The position numbers and the translations under genes were made by a program. DNA of 59,723 nucleotides from Actinomycetes bacterium (GTDB lineage: Bacteria > Actinomycetota > Coriobacteriia > Coriobacteriales > Eggerthellaceae): positions 1-59,723 of the forward strand of contig JAEWQO010000086.1 of NCBI GenBank assembly GCA_023460315.1, in the 5' to 3' direction. The notes beneath the pieces were generated by a model. That model had not been told where the DNA came from, did no database searches, and saw nothing but the letters and a program-made list of their open reading frames with translations. Shown here piece by piece: positions 25,598 through 35,600 of the stretch (its first letter is position 1; every line of letters begins with the position of its first letter).

Positions 25598-26014
25598 ATG
25601 TTAAGCGTATCTGTGCATAAAGACATCGGCGAATACGCCGAGAAGGTTGTGGGCAAGCTATCGTTTCGCACGCTTCTGTGCGTGGTAGGCGGGCTCGCAA
25701 GCGCAATCGCCGCGGCGGCTTTCACTTACTTCGTACTCGGCATCGACGTATCGAACGCCACCTTGCCCGTCATGGTCTGCTCCATGCCGTTCTGGCTGGC
25801 GGGTTTTTGGCGGCCTCTTGGCCTGAAACTCGAAGAATACCTGCCGCTGTGGTTCAAGCACACCTTCGAGGAGGGGCGCATCTACTACGTTTCGACTACG
25901 AGCCTCGTTAAGCCCGCGCTCACGAACTCGTTCAAGGAAAAGGCCGACCGCAAGTCCCGACGTCGCGTTAAACGGAAAGGGGCTGAGCTTTATGAGTGCC
26001 GCCAACAAGGCTAA
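25598..26014 (+). CDS. PrgI-family membrane protein (VirB3-like)
   Basis: A 138-aa protein with two adjacent membrane helices (LLCVVGGLASAIAAAAFTYFVLG and LPVMVCSMPFWLAGFW) and the PrgI-type ending, a basic tail after RIYYVST. PrgI/VirB3-like proteins anchor the VirB4 ATPase in Gram-positive type IV secretion channels. It overlaps the start of virB4 by 23 nt, typical of this gene pair. Confidence 0.88.
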   Translation: MLSVSVHKDIGEYAEKVVGKLSFRTLLCVVGGLASAIAAAAFTYFVLGIDVSNATLPVMVCSMPFWLAGFWRPLGLKLEEYLPLWFKHTFEEGRIYYVSTTSLVKPALTNSFKEKADRKSRRRVKRKGAELYECRQQG

Positions 26015-28532
26015 ACGAGAAGAGAGGAAGCGCGCAAAACTTGAACGACGCGAGCTCAAGCGCGCCCGGGCGAATGCCGCATCGCGCGGCAAGTCAGACG
26101 TGAGCCGTCGCCTTCGCGCCCAGGAAAAGGAGCTCTCCAGCCAAACGAAGGCGAAGCGTCGTGCGCGCTTCGCCGCTAAGGACGTGACCGATTTCATCGG
26201 CTATGACGCCATGTACCAAGACGGCATAGCACAGGTCGAAGAAGGCCTGTTCTCGCAAACCATCAAGTTCTCAGACATCAGCTACCAGTCTGCCCGCGAG
26301 GAGAACCAGCAGGCGATATTTTCCACCTACTGCCAGCTGTTCGACTACTTCGGGGCGGACGCTTCCGTGCAGCTCAACGTCATCAACACGCCTATCCCTG
26401 AAGACGAGATAGGTAACAAGGCGTTCTTCGAGCATCGCCACCCGCGCACTGATGCCTACGTCGATGAGTACAACAAGATACTAAACGACAAGATGCGCGA
26501 GGGGGTCTCGAACCTTGTCCGCGAGCGCTATCTGACGTTTTCGGTGGGCGCGCAAAACATCGACGCTGCCATCCCGAAGCTCACCCGCCTGAAGAACGAC
26601 TGCGTGCAGACGCTCGCGCGCATCAGAAGCGACGCTACGGTCGTCGACGGAGAAGAGCGCTTACGCGTTGTCGAGTCCCAGCTGCGCCCCGGGCGTCCGA
26701 GCGCATCTGGCTATTACGGTGAGCTTGGGCTCAGAAGCGGCCTTCGCACCAAAGACCTCATCGCACCAAGTGTGCTCGACTTCAAGCCCGATGGCAGAAA
26801 CGACTGCTTCAAGGTAGACGGGATGTACGGGCAAGTGCTCTCGTTTCGCCGCTATGGAAGCGAGCTTTCGGATCGCGCCCTTGCAGACATCATCGACTTG
26901 CCGCTTCCCCTAAACGTCATGCTGCACGTGCAGGCAATGGATAAGGCGAAGTCCGTTGCGTTCGTGAAGCAGCGTCTTGCGTGGATGGACAAGGAGATAA
27001 TCGATGAGCAGATGACGGCGGTGAAGAAGGGCTACGACTTCCAGATCTTGCCTTCCGAGCTCAAATACTCCAAAGAAGAGGCCGAGGATCTGCTCGACCA
27101 TCTGCAGAACAAGAACCAGCGCCTGTTCATGTTTACGGGGCTTATCTACACCTACGCGAAGACGCTTGAGGAGCTCGACGAGCAGGTGCTCCAGATCATG
27201 AGCACGGCGCGCCGCAACTCGATCGACATCGATTGCTTGGCCTACCGCCAGCGCCAGGGCCTAAACTCGATCCTGCCGCTTGGCCACAATCACGTTGACG
27301 TCACCCGCATGTTCACGACCGCGCAGGTCGCCATCCAGATGCCGTTCGCCAGCCAGGAGATGAACCAGCCTGGTGGCGGCTACGTGGGACAATCGAAGCA
27401 GTCAGGAAACCTCGTCATCTGCGACCGTAAGGCACTCGCGAGCCCCATGGGTTTCGTCTGCGGAAAGCCGGGCTCCGGCAAGTCGTTTTCAGTCAAGCGC
27501 GAGATACTCAACACCATCCTTGCCTACCCCGATGACGAGATCATCATCTTCGACCCTGCTGGCGAGTACTCGCCGGTCATCACGCCCGCAGGCGGCGTGA
27601 ACATCCGCTTCGCACCGGATTCGAGCACGTTCATGAACCCGTTCGACCTCTCTGACGTGTCCGATAAGGCAAACGCAAGCCAGCTCGCGTTCAAGATTGA
27701 AGCGATCCTTGCGCTCTCGTCCGCCACCATGGCCGAAGGCGCGCAGGGCTTACCCGAAGCAGACAAGTCCATCATCAGCAGGTGCGTGGAACTTGCCTAT
27801 GCACGTGGGGCCGAAGAAGGGCGCACGCCGACGCTTGGTGACTTCTACGAGATACTGAAGACCCAGCCCGAGGCAGAGGCCCGCGACATCGCACTTCGCT
27901 ACGAGCGCTACGTCCATGGTGCGCTATCGTTCTTCAACAACCCCTCCAACGTCACGTTCGAGAACCGCATCACCAACATCGACTTCAAGGATCTCTCCGC
28001 GAACATGCGTGTGTTCGGCATGCTGACGGCGCTTGAGGCCGTGCGCAACCGGATGTATCACAACTTCGAGCGGGGGGTCACCACCTGGCTCTACATCGAC
28101 GAGGTGCAAAGCCTCTTCAGCCATCCGGTCATCATCAGCTACTTCTCGAAGTTCTGGGCGGAAGGCCGCAAGTTCAACCTCATCTGCACGGGCATCACCC
28201 AAAACTCCATTTACATGCTCGAGCACGAAGAAGCCCGCAACATGGTGCTGAACTCCGACTACATCATGCTCTTGAAGCAGTCGGCGCTCGACCGCCAGGC
28301 ATGGGTGAACCTTCTCGATCTGAGCGGACAGGAAGAGGCCTACATCGACGAGTCGATAAAGCCCGGCGAGGGCTTGCTTGTCGCGGGCGGCGCGCGTATC
28401 CCCATCACCGACAACTGGCCGAAGGGTCAGCTCTACGACCTCTTCAACACCAAGCCCGAAGAGATTGCCAAGCGCAAGCGCGCGGCAAGGTTCAACCAGG
28501 CGGCAAATTACAAAAGCGGGGCCTTTGTGTGA
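25992..28532 (+). CDS. virB4: VirB4-like conjugation ATPase
   Basis: An 846-aa ATPase that energises assembly and substrate transfer of the mating channel at the membrane. A very basic N-terminal segment (RKRAKLERRELKRARANAA) precedes the conserved domain. Walker A is GFVCGKPGSGKSFSVKREI (about residues 487-505), followed by IIIFDPAGEYSPVI. Walker B is TTWLYIDEVQSLF (about 697-709). The ending GITQNSIYMLEHEEARNMVLNSDYIMLLKQS is characteristic of the Tn1549/CD1110 group. It overlaps PrgI upstream and the hydrolase gene downstream (TGATG). Confidence 0.95.
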   Translation: MSAANKAKREERKRAKLERRELKRARANAASRGKSDVSRRLRAQEKELSSQTKAKRRARFAAKDVTDFIGYDAMYQDGIAQVEEGLFSQTIKFSDISYQSAREENQQAIFSTYCQLFDYFGADASVQLNVINTPIPEDEIGNKAFFEHRHPRTDAYVDEYNKILNDKMREGVSNLVRERYLTFSVGAQNIDAAIPKLTRLKNDCVQTLARIRSDATVVDGEERLRVVESQLRPGRPSASGYYGELGLRSGLRTKDLIAPSVLDFKPDGRNDCFKVDGMYGQVLSFRRYGSELSDRALADIIDLPLPLNVMLHVQAMDKAKSVAFVKQRLAWMDKEIIDEQMTAVKKGYDFQILPSELKYSKEEAEDLLDHLQNKNQRLFMFTGLIYTYAKTLEELDEQVLQIMSTARRNSIDIDCLAYRQRQGLNSILPLGHNHVDVTRMFTTAQVAIQMPFASQEMNQPGGGYVGQSKQSGNLVICDRKALASPMGFVCGKPGSGKSFSVKREILNTILAYPDDEIIIFDPAGEYSPVITPAGGVNIRFAPDSSTFMNPFDLSDVSDKANASQLAFKIEAILALSSATMAEGAQGLPEADKSIISRCVELAYARGAEEGRTPTLGDFYEILKTQPEAEARDIALRYERYVHGALSFFNNPSNVTFENRITNIDFKDLSANMRVFGMLTALEAVRNRMYHNFERGVTTWLYIDEVQSLFSHPVIISYFSKFWAEGRKFNLICTGITQNSIYMLEHEEARNMVLNSDYIMLLKQSALDRQAWVNLLDLSGQEEAYIDESIKPGEGLLVAGGARIPITDNWPKGQLYDLFNTKPEEIAKRKRAARFNQAANYKSGAFV

Positions 28533-30232
28533 TGGTTCATCTGGCGAAGCATACCGATACGGCAAGCGCCGAGCACCTCATCCGCGGGGCAGAAGATGCG
28601 ATTTTCGAGGCGAAGGCCGGGCGCACCGATGCGGTGAACTCGGGGATCGTGAAGGGCGTCGATGCCGTAGCGCAAGCCGAGCTCAAAGGCGCGCACGTCG
28701 GTGGGCACGCTGTGAAAGACGTGCTATCGCGCAAGATGCGCGGGCACTCCACGCAAAACGATGCTGATGCGGGAGACCAGGCGATGGGCAACATCACCCG
28801 CCAGGCGGGAACCGCACTACAGGCCCCTAAAGGCGTGCGTGCGAAGATCGTCTCTGTGGCGGCAACGGAGTTCGACGAGGCAGACGAGACGCAGGGCACA
28901 ACTGCCGCGCTCGCGCACGCAAACGATGCGCAGACGCTCGCACGCAAGGCAAAGGAACTGCGAAGCAAGCGTCCGGTTGACACACAGGGCATCTCTACTG
29001 GGACAAATTGTCCCAGTAACAGAAAGGCTGCAAGCTCAAGCAAGCCGAAAGCCTCAACGGTCCAAAGCCCGAAGGTTCGTGCAAGCAAAATTAAGCGCAA
29101 AGCAGAAGCGGCGAAGGTGCGCATGCAATCGCGTCGCACCTGGCTTCACGCCCGCGCTGCGACTGCGAAAGCGGACACGACCACTGCTGCGGCTGCCACG
29201 AAAGCCAGCGGCGTGAAAACCCTTGCCACCATGGCATCATCTGCCTTGGCACCTTTGGTTGGAGTGCTTGCCGGAATCCTCGCCTTCGTGCTCGCCATGA
29301 TGGTGGTATCCCAGCTGATAAGCGCCTTGTTTGGCTTTTGGGAAAACGAGGCCAGCAAGCAGTCCCTTGACGGGCTTCCGCCCTACATCACGCGTGAGAT
29401 GGTGGTGACCGCCCTTGAGTGCCAGGAGAAGTACGGGCATCCGGCAGGCTGCACGCTCGCACAGATCATCTGCGAGTCGGGGCAAGGCGACCACCTCTCA
29501 GGCCTTGCTACGCGTGACAACAACCTCTTCGGCATCAAGTGGGCGCAAAGCTACGGGCTCGCAAGCGAGGTCACAGGACATTCGAGCTGGCAGACAGGAG
29601 AAGAATACGACGGGCACTACGTGACCGTCATGGCCGAGTTCACGAGCTTCAAGTCCCACAAAGACTGCATCGTGTTTCGCAGCCGGGTGTTTCTGGCTAA
29701 CTCACGCTACTCCCAAAACGCGCTCATCATGGAGGCAATCGCGAATCACGACTCCGACAAGATGGCAGAGGGGCTCAAAGACGCGGGCTACGCCACAAGC
29801 TCAAGTTACGTGGAGGGCCTGAAGTCAACTATGAAGACCTACAACCTCTACCGCTTCGATGGCATGACGGCCGAGCAGTTCGAATCGGGTGTCATAAGCG
29901 GGGATGCCATCGTGGCGGCCGCCTACTCGCAGCTTGGCGTGCCCTATGTCTGGGGAGGCGAGACGCCAGGGGTGGGACTCGACTGCTCGGGGCTCACCAT
30001 GTACTGCTACTCGACCGTGGGTATACTGCTTCCCCACTATACCGAGGACCAGTTCGCACGCGGCACGCCCATCCCGCTATCCGAAGCCAAGCCGGGAGAC
30101 GTCCTCTACAAGGTAGGGCATGTCGCCATTTACATCGGAGGGGACCAATACATCCACGAACCGCAGACAGGAGACGTATGCCGCATCGCAAGTGGCATCA
30201 ACTACTTCACCTGCGCATTGTCTTTTCGATAG
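28532..30232 (+). CDS. bifunctional cell-wall hydrolase: lysozyme/glucosaminidase-like plus NlpC/P60 peptidase
   Basis: A 566-aa membrane-anchored hydrolase that opens the peptidoglycan for the mating channel, comparable to Tn916 Orf14 and VirB1 functions. About 230 residues of charged, Ala-rich cytosolic sequence come first, then a transmembrane segment (about 232-268, ALAPLVGVLAGILAFVLAMMVVS). A glucosaminidase-like domain follows (about 285-440; CTLAQIICESGQGDHLSGLATRDNNLFGIKW). The C-terminal NlpC/P60 domain has Cys in GLDCSGLTMYCY and His in VGHVAIYIGG. The third 21-bp palindrome is embedded in the cytosolic linker, where it encodes STGTNCPS in frame. Start ATG 28532 overlaps the virB4 stop. 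Confidence 0.92.
   Translation: MVHLAKHTDTASAEHLIRGAEDAIFEAKAGRTDAVNSGIVKGVDAVAQAELKGAHVGGHAVKDVLSRKMRGHSTQNDADAGDQAMGNITRQAGTALQAPKGVRAKIVSVAATEFDEADETQGTTAALAHANDAQTLARKAKELRSKRPVDTQGISTGTNCPSNRKAASSSKPKASTVQSPKVRASKIKRKAEAAKVRMQSRRTWLHARAATAKADTTTAAAATKASGVKTLATMASSALAPLVGVLAGILAFVLAMMVVSQLISALFGFWENEASKQSLDGLPPYITREMVVTALECQEKYGHPAGCTLAQIICESGQGDHLSGLATRDNNLFGIKWAQSYGLASEVTGHSSWQTGEEYDGHYVTVMAEFTSFKSHKDCIVFRSRVFLANSRYSQNALIMEAIANHDSDKMAEGLKDAGYATSSSYVEGLKSTMKTYNLYRFDGMTAEQFESGVISGDAIVAAAYSQLGVPYVWGGETPGVGLDCSGLTMYCYSTVGILLPHYTEDQFARGTPIPLSEAKPGDVLYKVGHVAIYIGGDQYIHEPQTGDVCRIASGINYFTCALSFR
28997..29017. repeat. 21-bp palindrome, copy 3, inside a coding sequence
   Basis: Identical to copy 1 (ACTGGGACAA, A, TTGTCCCAGT). 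It lies in frame within the hydrolase gene and is translated as TGTNCPS in a low-complexity linker, so insertion there did not disrupt the protein. Confidence 0.85.
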
Positions 30233-30244
30233 GAAGGATTTCGT

Positions 30245-31006
30245 ATGAGCAAGAAAAGCAAGCTGGTATTTGCGCTCGCAATCGCAGCCGTGCTGATACT
30301 TGTCGGCTCGACGGTCGTGCGCTGCACACTCGTGCATCAATCAAACGGGCCAGCTACAAGCACCACCGAGCAATCATCTGGACAGGATAGCTCTAATCAA
30401 AATGACGCGCAGACGCAGGCAACGGACACTTCTGTCGCGGACGCTACCGCCGAGGCAGTTTCCATCCTGCAGAAAAACGCATGGTCGGCAGACGACGGGA
30501 AGGCATCGATTGCATTCAAGGACGGCCGCTTCGTCGAAACCGATGGAACGACATCAGCACTCACGACCTTCGATGTTACCTCGGTATCCGCACAGCCAAA
30601 CCAGACGACCGTCATGGTGAGGATAGACAACGCCGATGCGACGACAAGCGACAGCATGCTTCTTATCAGGAAATCAGAGACGGGAGCCCTTCGTGTCGTG
30701 TCCGACAGCTTCAAGCTGGCAAAAAGCTACAACCAGGGCAAGGCCAACTCGAATCCGGTGAAAGTCGAGATAAACGATGAGTTCTGCGAGCTACTAGGCG
30801 GCACCACCGACGCCTTGGGCAAAGCCATTACTGACTACGCGCACGAGAACGCGCCTACGGCGACGAAGGCAACTTGGGATAAGTCCCTTGTCGTGGATTA
30901 CGCTGAAAACCGCGTGTCGGCGAACTTCACGCTCGACGATGCGGCGGCAACGGTGCTCACCGTCGAGTACGCGCGCTCATCGGCTACGTTCTCGGTGATG
31001 GGATAG
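30245..31006 (+). CDS. membrane-anchored extracytoplasmic protein of the mating module
   Basis: A 253-aa protein with an N-terminal signal anchor (KLVFALAIAAVLILVGSTVV), a Ser/Thr/Gln-rich linker and an outside domain with no motif I can name. The arrangement (single TM plus extracellular domain, between the NlpC/P60 hydrolase and the VirB6-like gene) resembles the position of VirB8/TcpC-type proteins, but I cannot support homology. An AGGA lies about 9 nt before ATG 30245. Confidence 0.65.
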   Translation: MSKKSKLVFALAIAAVLILVGSTVVRCTLVHQSNGPATSTTEQSSGQDSSNQNDAQTQATDTSVADATAEAVSILQKNAWSADDGKASIAFKDGRFVETDGTTSALTTFDVTSVSAQPNQTTVMVRIDNADATTSDSMLLIRKSETGALRVVSDSFKLAKSYNQGKANSNPVKVEINDEFCELLGGTTDALGKAITDYAHENAPTATKATWDKSLVVDYAENRVSANFTLDDAAATVLTVEYARSSATFSVMG

Positions 31007-31015
31007 GTGGCAAAA

Positions 31016-32017
31016 ATGGACGCCATCGCAAGCAGGTTTCATGACAGGCGCTTCGCGCTTGCCTTCGCCGTCACCTTCGCCGTGCTCTCGGCCACGTTGC
31101 TCTTTCCCGACCTTGCCTTCGCGGGCATCGCCGAGGATATCAACAAGTGGCTCTGCGGCGTGCTGCGCGACTGCTGCAACTGGATTTTCACGAACCAGAT
31201 CAACATGCTCAAATCCATCGGCTACGACGGGATACTTGCGAAGGGCTTCGATTCCATGCTCGGCACGGCAGGCACCACCACCATGTACTCGCTTGCGCGC
31301 GGGGTTTGGCAGGTGGCGATCCTGCCAATCGGCTGCGGCGTGCTCTCGTTCGTGTTCACCATCAAGCTCATCCAGATATCGCAGAAGATGGATGGCAATG
31401 CAAGTCTGCCGGGTGTGAAGGAAGTGGTGTTTCTGCTCGTGTTCTTCGCGGTGTTTCTGTTCCTCGTCCAGAACAGCTTCGACATCATGGCATCGATCTA
31501 TGCCGTCGCGAAACTCGCCATCGAGCGCGTCATCGACATGTTCGGCACGGGCGGTGCGATGGATCTCTCGGCCGTATCCATCGTCACGCAAGACGACGAT
31601 GTGGCAGCCCTTGTCGCCATGCTCATCGTGGCACTCATCAGCTGGGTCGTGGTGCTTGTGGCCTACATCGTGGCGCTCGTCGTCAGTTGGGCGCGCGCCA
31701 TCCAGCTCTACCTCATGGCAGCGTTTTCTCCCATACCGCTCTCGCTCATGGGAACCGAGGACACGCGACAGATCGGCATCGGCTACATCAAGAACTTCGT
31801 CGCGGTGTGCCTGGCAGGCATCATCATCCTCGTGCTGCTCATATCCTTCCCGATAATCCTCGGCGGGCTCAATGCCGCAAACCCCGGAACGGGCACGCCC
31901 ATCGACGCCATCGCCAACGGCCTTACCTACGCGCTGCAATACCTCGCCATGTGCATCCTGCTCATACTGTCGCTCGTGAAAAGCGGCACTTGGGCACGCG
32001 ATATCGTCGGCAGCTAA
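31016..32017 (+). CDS. VirB6-like polytopic membrane protein (CD1112/TrsL-type)
   Basis: An integral membrane channel component of about 333 aa. A signal-like first helix (ALAFAVTFAVLSATLLFPDLAFAG) is followed by a Cys-containing loop (WLCGVLRDCCNW) and at least five more helices, including VVFLLVFFAVFLFLVQNSF and LIVALISWVVVLVAYIVALVVSW. ARAIQLYLMAAFSPIPLSLMG is the conserved core of this group in Tn1549-like elements. The start could be ATG 31016 or GTG 31007, in the same frame; GGTGG upstream favours 31016. The gene begins directly after the previous stop. Confidence 0.85.
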   Translation: MDAIASRFHDRRFALAFAVTFAVLSATLLFPDLAFAGIAEDINKWLCGVLRDCCNWIFTNQINMLKSIGYDGILAKGFDSMLGTAGTTTMYSLARGVWQVAILPIGCGVLSFVFTIKLIQISQKMDGNASLPGVKEVVFLLVFFAVFLFLVQNSFDIMASIYAVAKLAIERVIDMFGTGGAMDLSAVSIVTQDDDVAALVAMLIVALISWVVVLVAYIVALVVSWARAIQLYLMAAFSPIPLSLMGTEDTRQIGIGYIKNFVAVCLAGIIILVLLISFPIILGGLNAANPGTGTPIDAIANGLTYALQYLAMCILLILSLVKSGTWARDIVGS

Positions 32018-32064
32018 GGGGGTGATGCGATGACATGAGCGCCAAACACGGTTCCAAGAAACGA

Positions 32065-32086
32065 CGGGCACTTCCACGAAAGCCCG
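32065..32086 (+). promoter_or_regulatory. CTTCCAC-loop leader hairpin, copy D
   Basis: CGGGC (32065-32069) pairs with GCCCG (32082-32086) around ACTTCCACGAAA. GGAG (32103-32106) begins 16 nt after the stem, in the context CCAATGTAGAGGAG, and lies 7 nt before ATG 32114. Confidence 0.65.
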
Positions 32087-32113
32087 CCACCGCCAATGTA
32101 GAGGAGAGAAACC

Positions 32114-32638
32114 ATGACCGAAAAGAAGAACACCTACATCACGCTCCACAAGAACTTCGTTCGTACCGATATCGAATACGTCGATAAGGCCACAGGTGAG
32201 ACCAAGACGTTCAATGCCGCCACGCTGCCGAAGGGCGTCGTCATAGACGGAATCGACGTGGGCGGCTACCAGTTCAGCCCGCTGTTCGTGAACGAATCAC
32301 GCTATCGCGCGGAGAGCTTCCGCGACATCCCGCTGCTCAGCGACCGCGAGGTGTGGCTCAAGCGCTCGGTCCTCGACGCCGAGGGAAACCCCGTGCTCGA
32401 TGAGTTCGGCAAACCCGAAAAGGACACCATGAAGGTGATGCCAGCCCAGATCAAAGAGGCCATCGACAAGCAGCGAAGCGACTACCTGCAAGCGCGCACG
32501 TCCGAGCGCGAGCAAGCAAAGGAGGTGCCCAAAAGCGAGCGCGGACTAGGAGATAAGGCGGCTGATGCGCGCAATGGGTCAAGTGCGCTTGGCGGACAGG
32601 CACAAGCTGCGCCCCAACGCGAGAATGCGAGGGCTTAG
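32114..32638 (+). CDS. conserved ICE protein of unknown function
   Basis: A 174-aa cytosolic protein starting TEKKNTYITLHKNFVRTDIEYVDKATGE. It has a compact N-terminal part followed by a charged, low-complexity tail (about 125-174). I recognise no domain. It is translated behind leader hairpin D and sits between the VirB6-like gene and the surface adhesin gene, so it is part of the transfer operon by position. Confidence 0.7.
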   Translation: MTEKKNTYITLHKNFVRTDIEYVDKATGETKTFNAATLPKGVVIDGIDVGGYQFSPLFVNESRYRAESFRDIPLLSDREVWLKRSVLDAEGNPVLDEFGKPEKDTMKVMPAQIKEAIDKQRSDYLQARTSEREQAKEVPKSERGLGDKAADARNGSSALGGQAQAAPQRENARA

Positions 32639-32641
32639 GAT

Positions 32642-35600
32642 ATGAGCGCTACCATAAAAGACAGGGGAAGCCGAACCTGCCGCCTGCTGCTGGCGATAGC
32701 CTTGGCGCTCTCGGCGGTTGTCGGCACCTCGACAGCGGACAAGGCCTACGCCGCTGAGGCTACGCTTGTAAACTCGGGGCAGTTCTTCGACTTCTACCAA
32801 TACGACAGCAACACCAACAACCACTGGCAAGACGAGGCCTTCTACCTCAACGGCGAGGCTGCCTACTGCATCGACATCACGTCGCTTGTAGTCCGCGGGT
32901 CAACCTATTCTTCCCAGGGTATGCCCGCTGATATGGCCAAACGGCTTGGGTTGTATCAGAAGTACCTCAACGAAAGCCACGGCGACTGGTCGGGGCTCAA
33001 GCGCGGCGGGTACTTCCAGTACATGGTCTGGTGCGAGTACACGCCCGGCTACATGAGCGCCAACGTGACGCCCGACAACGCCGACTTCTTCAGCGTGTAC
33101 GATGCGGCGAAGGCCTACTACCAGGCAAACAAGGACTACTACGAGGCAGAGGGCACCGAATGGGTGTCGGCCTCGTCCCAATCCATGTGCGTGACGCCAC
33201 GTCTCATCCCCCACGGTGCCATCGAGCTCACGAAGATGTCAGCGCATCCTGACCTCACCGCGAACAACGCCTGCTATTCGCTTGCCGGTGCCGAGTATTC
33301 CATCTATTCCGACTCAGGCCTTTCCAGCTTCGTCGCGAAGATCACGACCGATGCGAACGGCTACGGCAAGGCAGAGAACCTCAAGGCGGGGACCTACTGG
33401 GTGCGCGAAACGCTTCAGTCCCCTGGTTATGCGAAAGACGAGCGCACCTACCAAGTCGAGGTGAGCGCGGGTGCAACCGCGGCCGTCAACGGCGGCACCG
33501 TGACCGAGGTACCCCATTCAGACCCCGTAGGCATGCTCGTTGGCAAGGTGAACGCCACTACGAACGCTAACAAGCCCGAGGCTGCGGCATCCCTTGAGAA
33601 TGCCGAGTTCACGGTCGAGTACTTCGCGGGCTACTTCGATAGCACAGAGGCCACTCGCGCATCGGGGAGCGCGAAGAACACTTTGGTGTTCAAGACCGAC
33701 TCGGATGGCTTTAGCTACTTCGCCGATGAGTTCAAGGTTGCGGGCGGCGAGCTCTATCACCAGATGAATGGCACCACGGCCCGCTTGCCGCTTGGCACCG
33801 TGCTCATCACCGAGACCAAGGCGCCTGTCGGCTACAACCTAGATGACGGCAACCACAACGCGCCGAAGACCTTCTGCGTGAAGATAACCAACAACGGGGC
33901 TGTGGGCGAAGACGTCTACACCTACAATTCGCCGGTGGTACCCGACACGGTGAAGCGCGGCGACTACCGCCTCATGAAAGAAGTCCCCACCAACAACGAT
34001 GAGGATAACCAAGAACTCACGCGCATCGCTATCGAAGGCGTAGAGTTCCAGATCAAAAACGACAACGCCGAGGCGTGCGTTTCACCCGATACCGGCAAGC
34101 CCGTAGCGCCGGGTGCGGTCGTGACCACCATCACCACTGATGCGAACGGCTTTGCCACCACCAAGGACCACCGCCAGGCGGGCTGGACGGGTGCGCTCGC
34201 GTATGGCAACTACACCATCCACGAGGTCATCCCGGCAGACGTCGCCGAGCGCGTGAAGGCAGAGTACGGCATCACGCTCATCGGCGTCGATGACTGGAAG
34301 ATAACCATTTCTGCGGAAACGCAATACGATCTTGTGCAGATCGTCGCGAACCACATCCCGCAGACCCCGCTTCGCATCGAGAAGGTGGATTCCATCACGG
34401 GCAAGGCGATCCCGCTTGCGTGCAGCTTCCAGCTCTTCGACGAGGCAGGAAACCTCGTCACCTACACCGACCATTATGCCGATAAGGTCATAGACACCTG
34501 GACGACGCTTTCCAGTGGTACTTGCACGCTGCCCATGAAGCTTGATGAGGGGACGTATCGGCTGCATGAGATCCAGGCACCAGAGGGCTACGTGCTCGGG
34601 ACCACGGACATCGAGTTCACGGTTGACGAGTACCGCACGTGGGATAACCCCATCACGCTCACCTATGCGGACGCCCCCATACGCGCCGAGATCGAGCTTC
34701 TGAAGACCGACGGCGTGACCGAGGTGCCGGTTTCGGGCGCGGAGTACTGCATCAAGGCCGAAGGCGATGTGGTTACCGGCGACGGCACCGTGCGCTTTGC
34801 TGACGGCCAGATCGTGGGATACGTGACCACGGACGACGAGGGAAAGGCCGCAATCGATGGGCTCTACCTTGGCAACTACGTGGCCTATGAGACCAAAAGC
34901 CCCGAAGGCTGGGCGCTCGATACGCAAGAGCACCATTTGAGCATCGCAAGCCAAGGCCAGCTCGTCCCGCTCGTCGTAGAAACGCTTGACGTGGTAGATA
35001 TGCCCACCACTTTGAAGCTTCTGAAGGTGGATGCGACCGATACGGGCAAGACGCTTGCCGGGGCTGAGTTCCATATCTGGCAGGTCGTCGAGGGTACCGT
35101 CGTCGATGACATTGACCCGGGCTTTACGGTTGCATACGAGACCGACGTCGTGACGGAAGAAGACGGAACTGCATCCGTTGAATACCTGCCGCATGGCACC
35201 TATATGGTCGAAGAGACGAAGGCACCTCAAGGCTACTTCATGGAAGAGGGCCAAGAGCCGTTGCGCTTCCAAGTCGATGACCAAGGGTTCATCGGGCTCG
35301 ATGAGGAAGGGGCAACTTTCAGCGACACACTAGAGCTGGCGTTTGAGAACCTGCCCACCATACTCGATATCACCAAGACCGATGCGACCACGGGCGTCGA
35401 GCTCGCGGGAGCAACGCTTGTCCTCACCGACAAGGACGGCAGCGTTGTAGATGAATGGGTATCGACCACCGAGGCCCACCGGATCGTCGGCATAGAATCT
35501 GGTGATTACACGCTGACCGAAACCATCGCGCCCGAAGGCTATCTCATCGCCACCTCGATCGACTTCACGGTAGAAGAAACAGGCGAGGTGCAGAAAGTCG

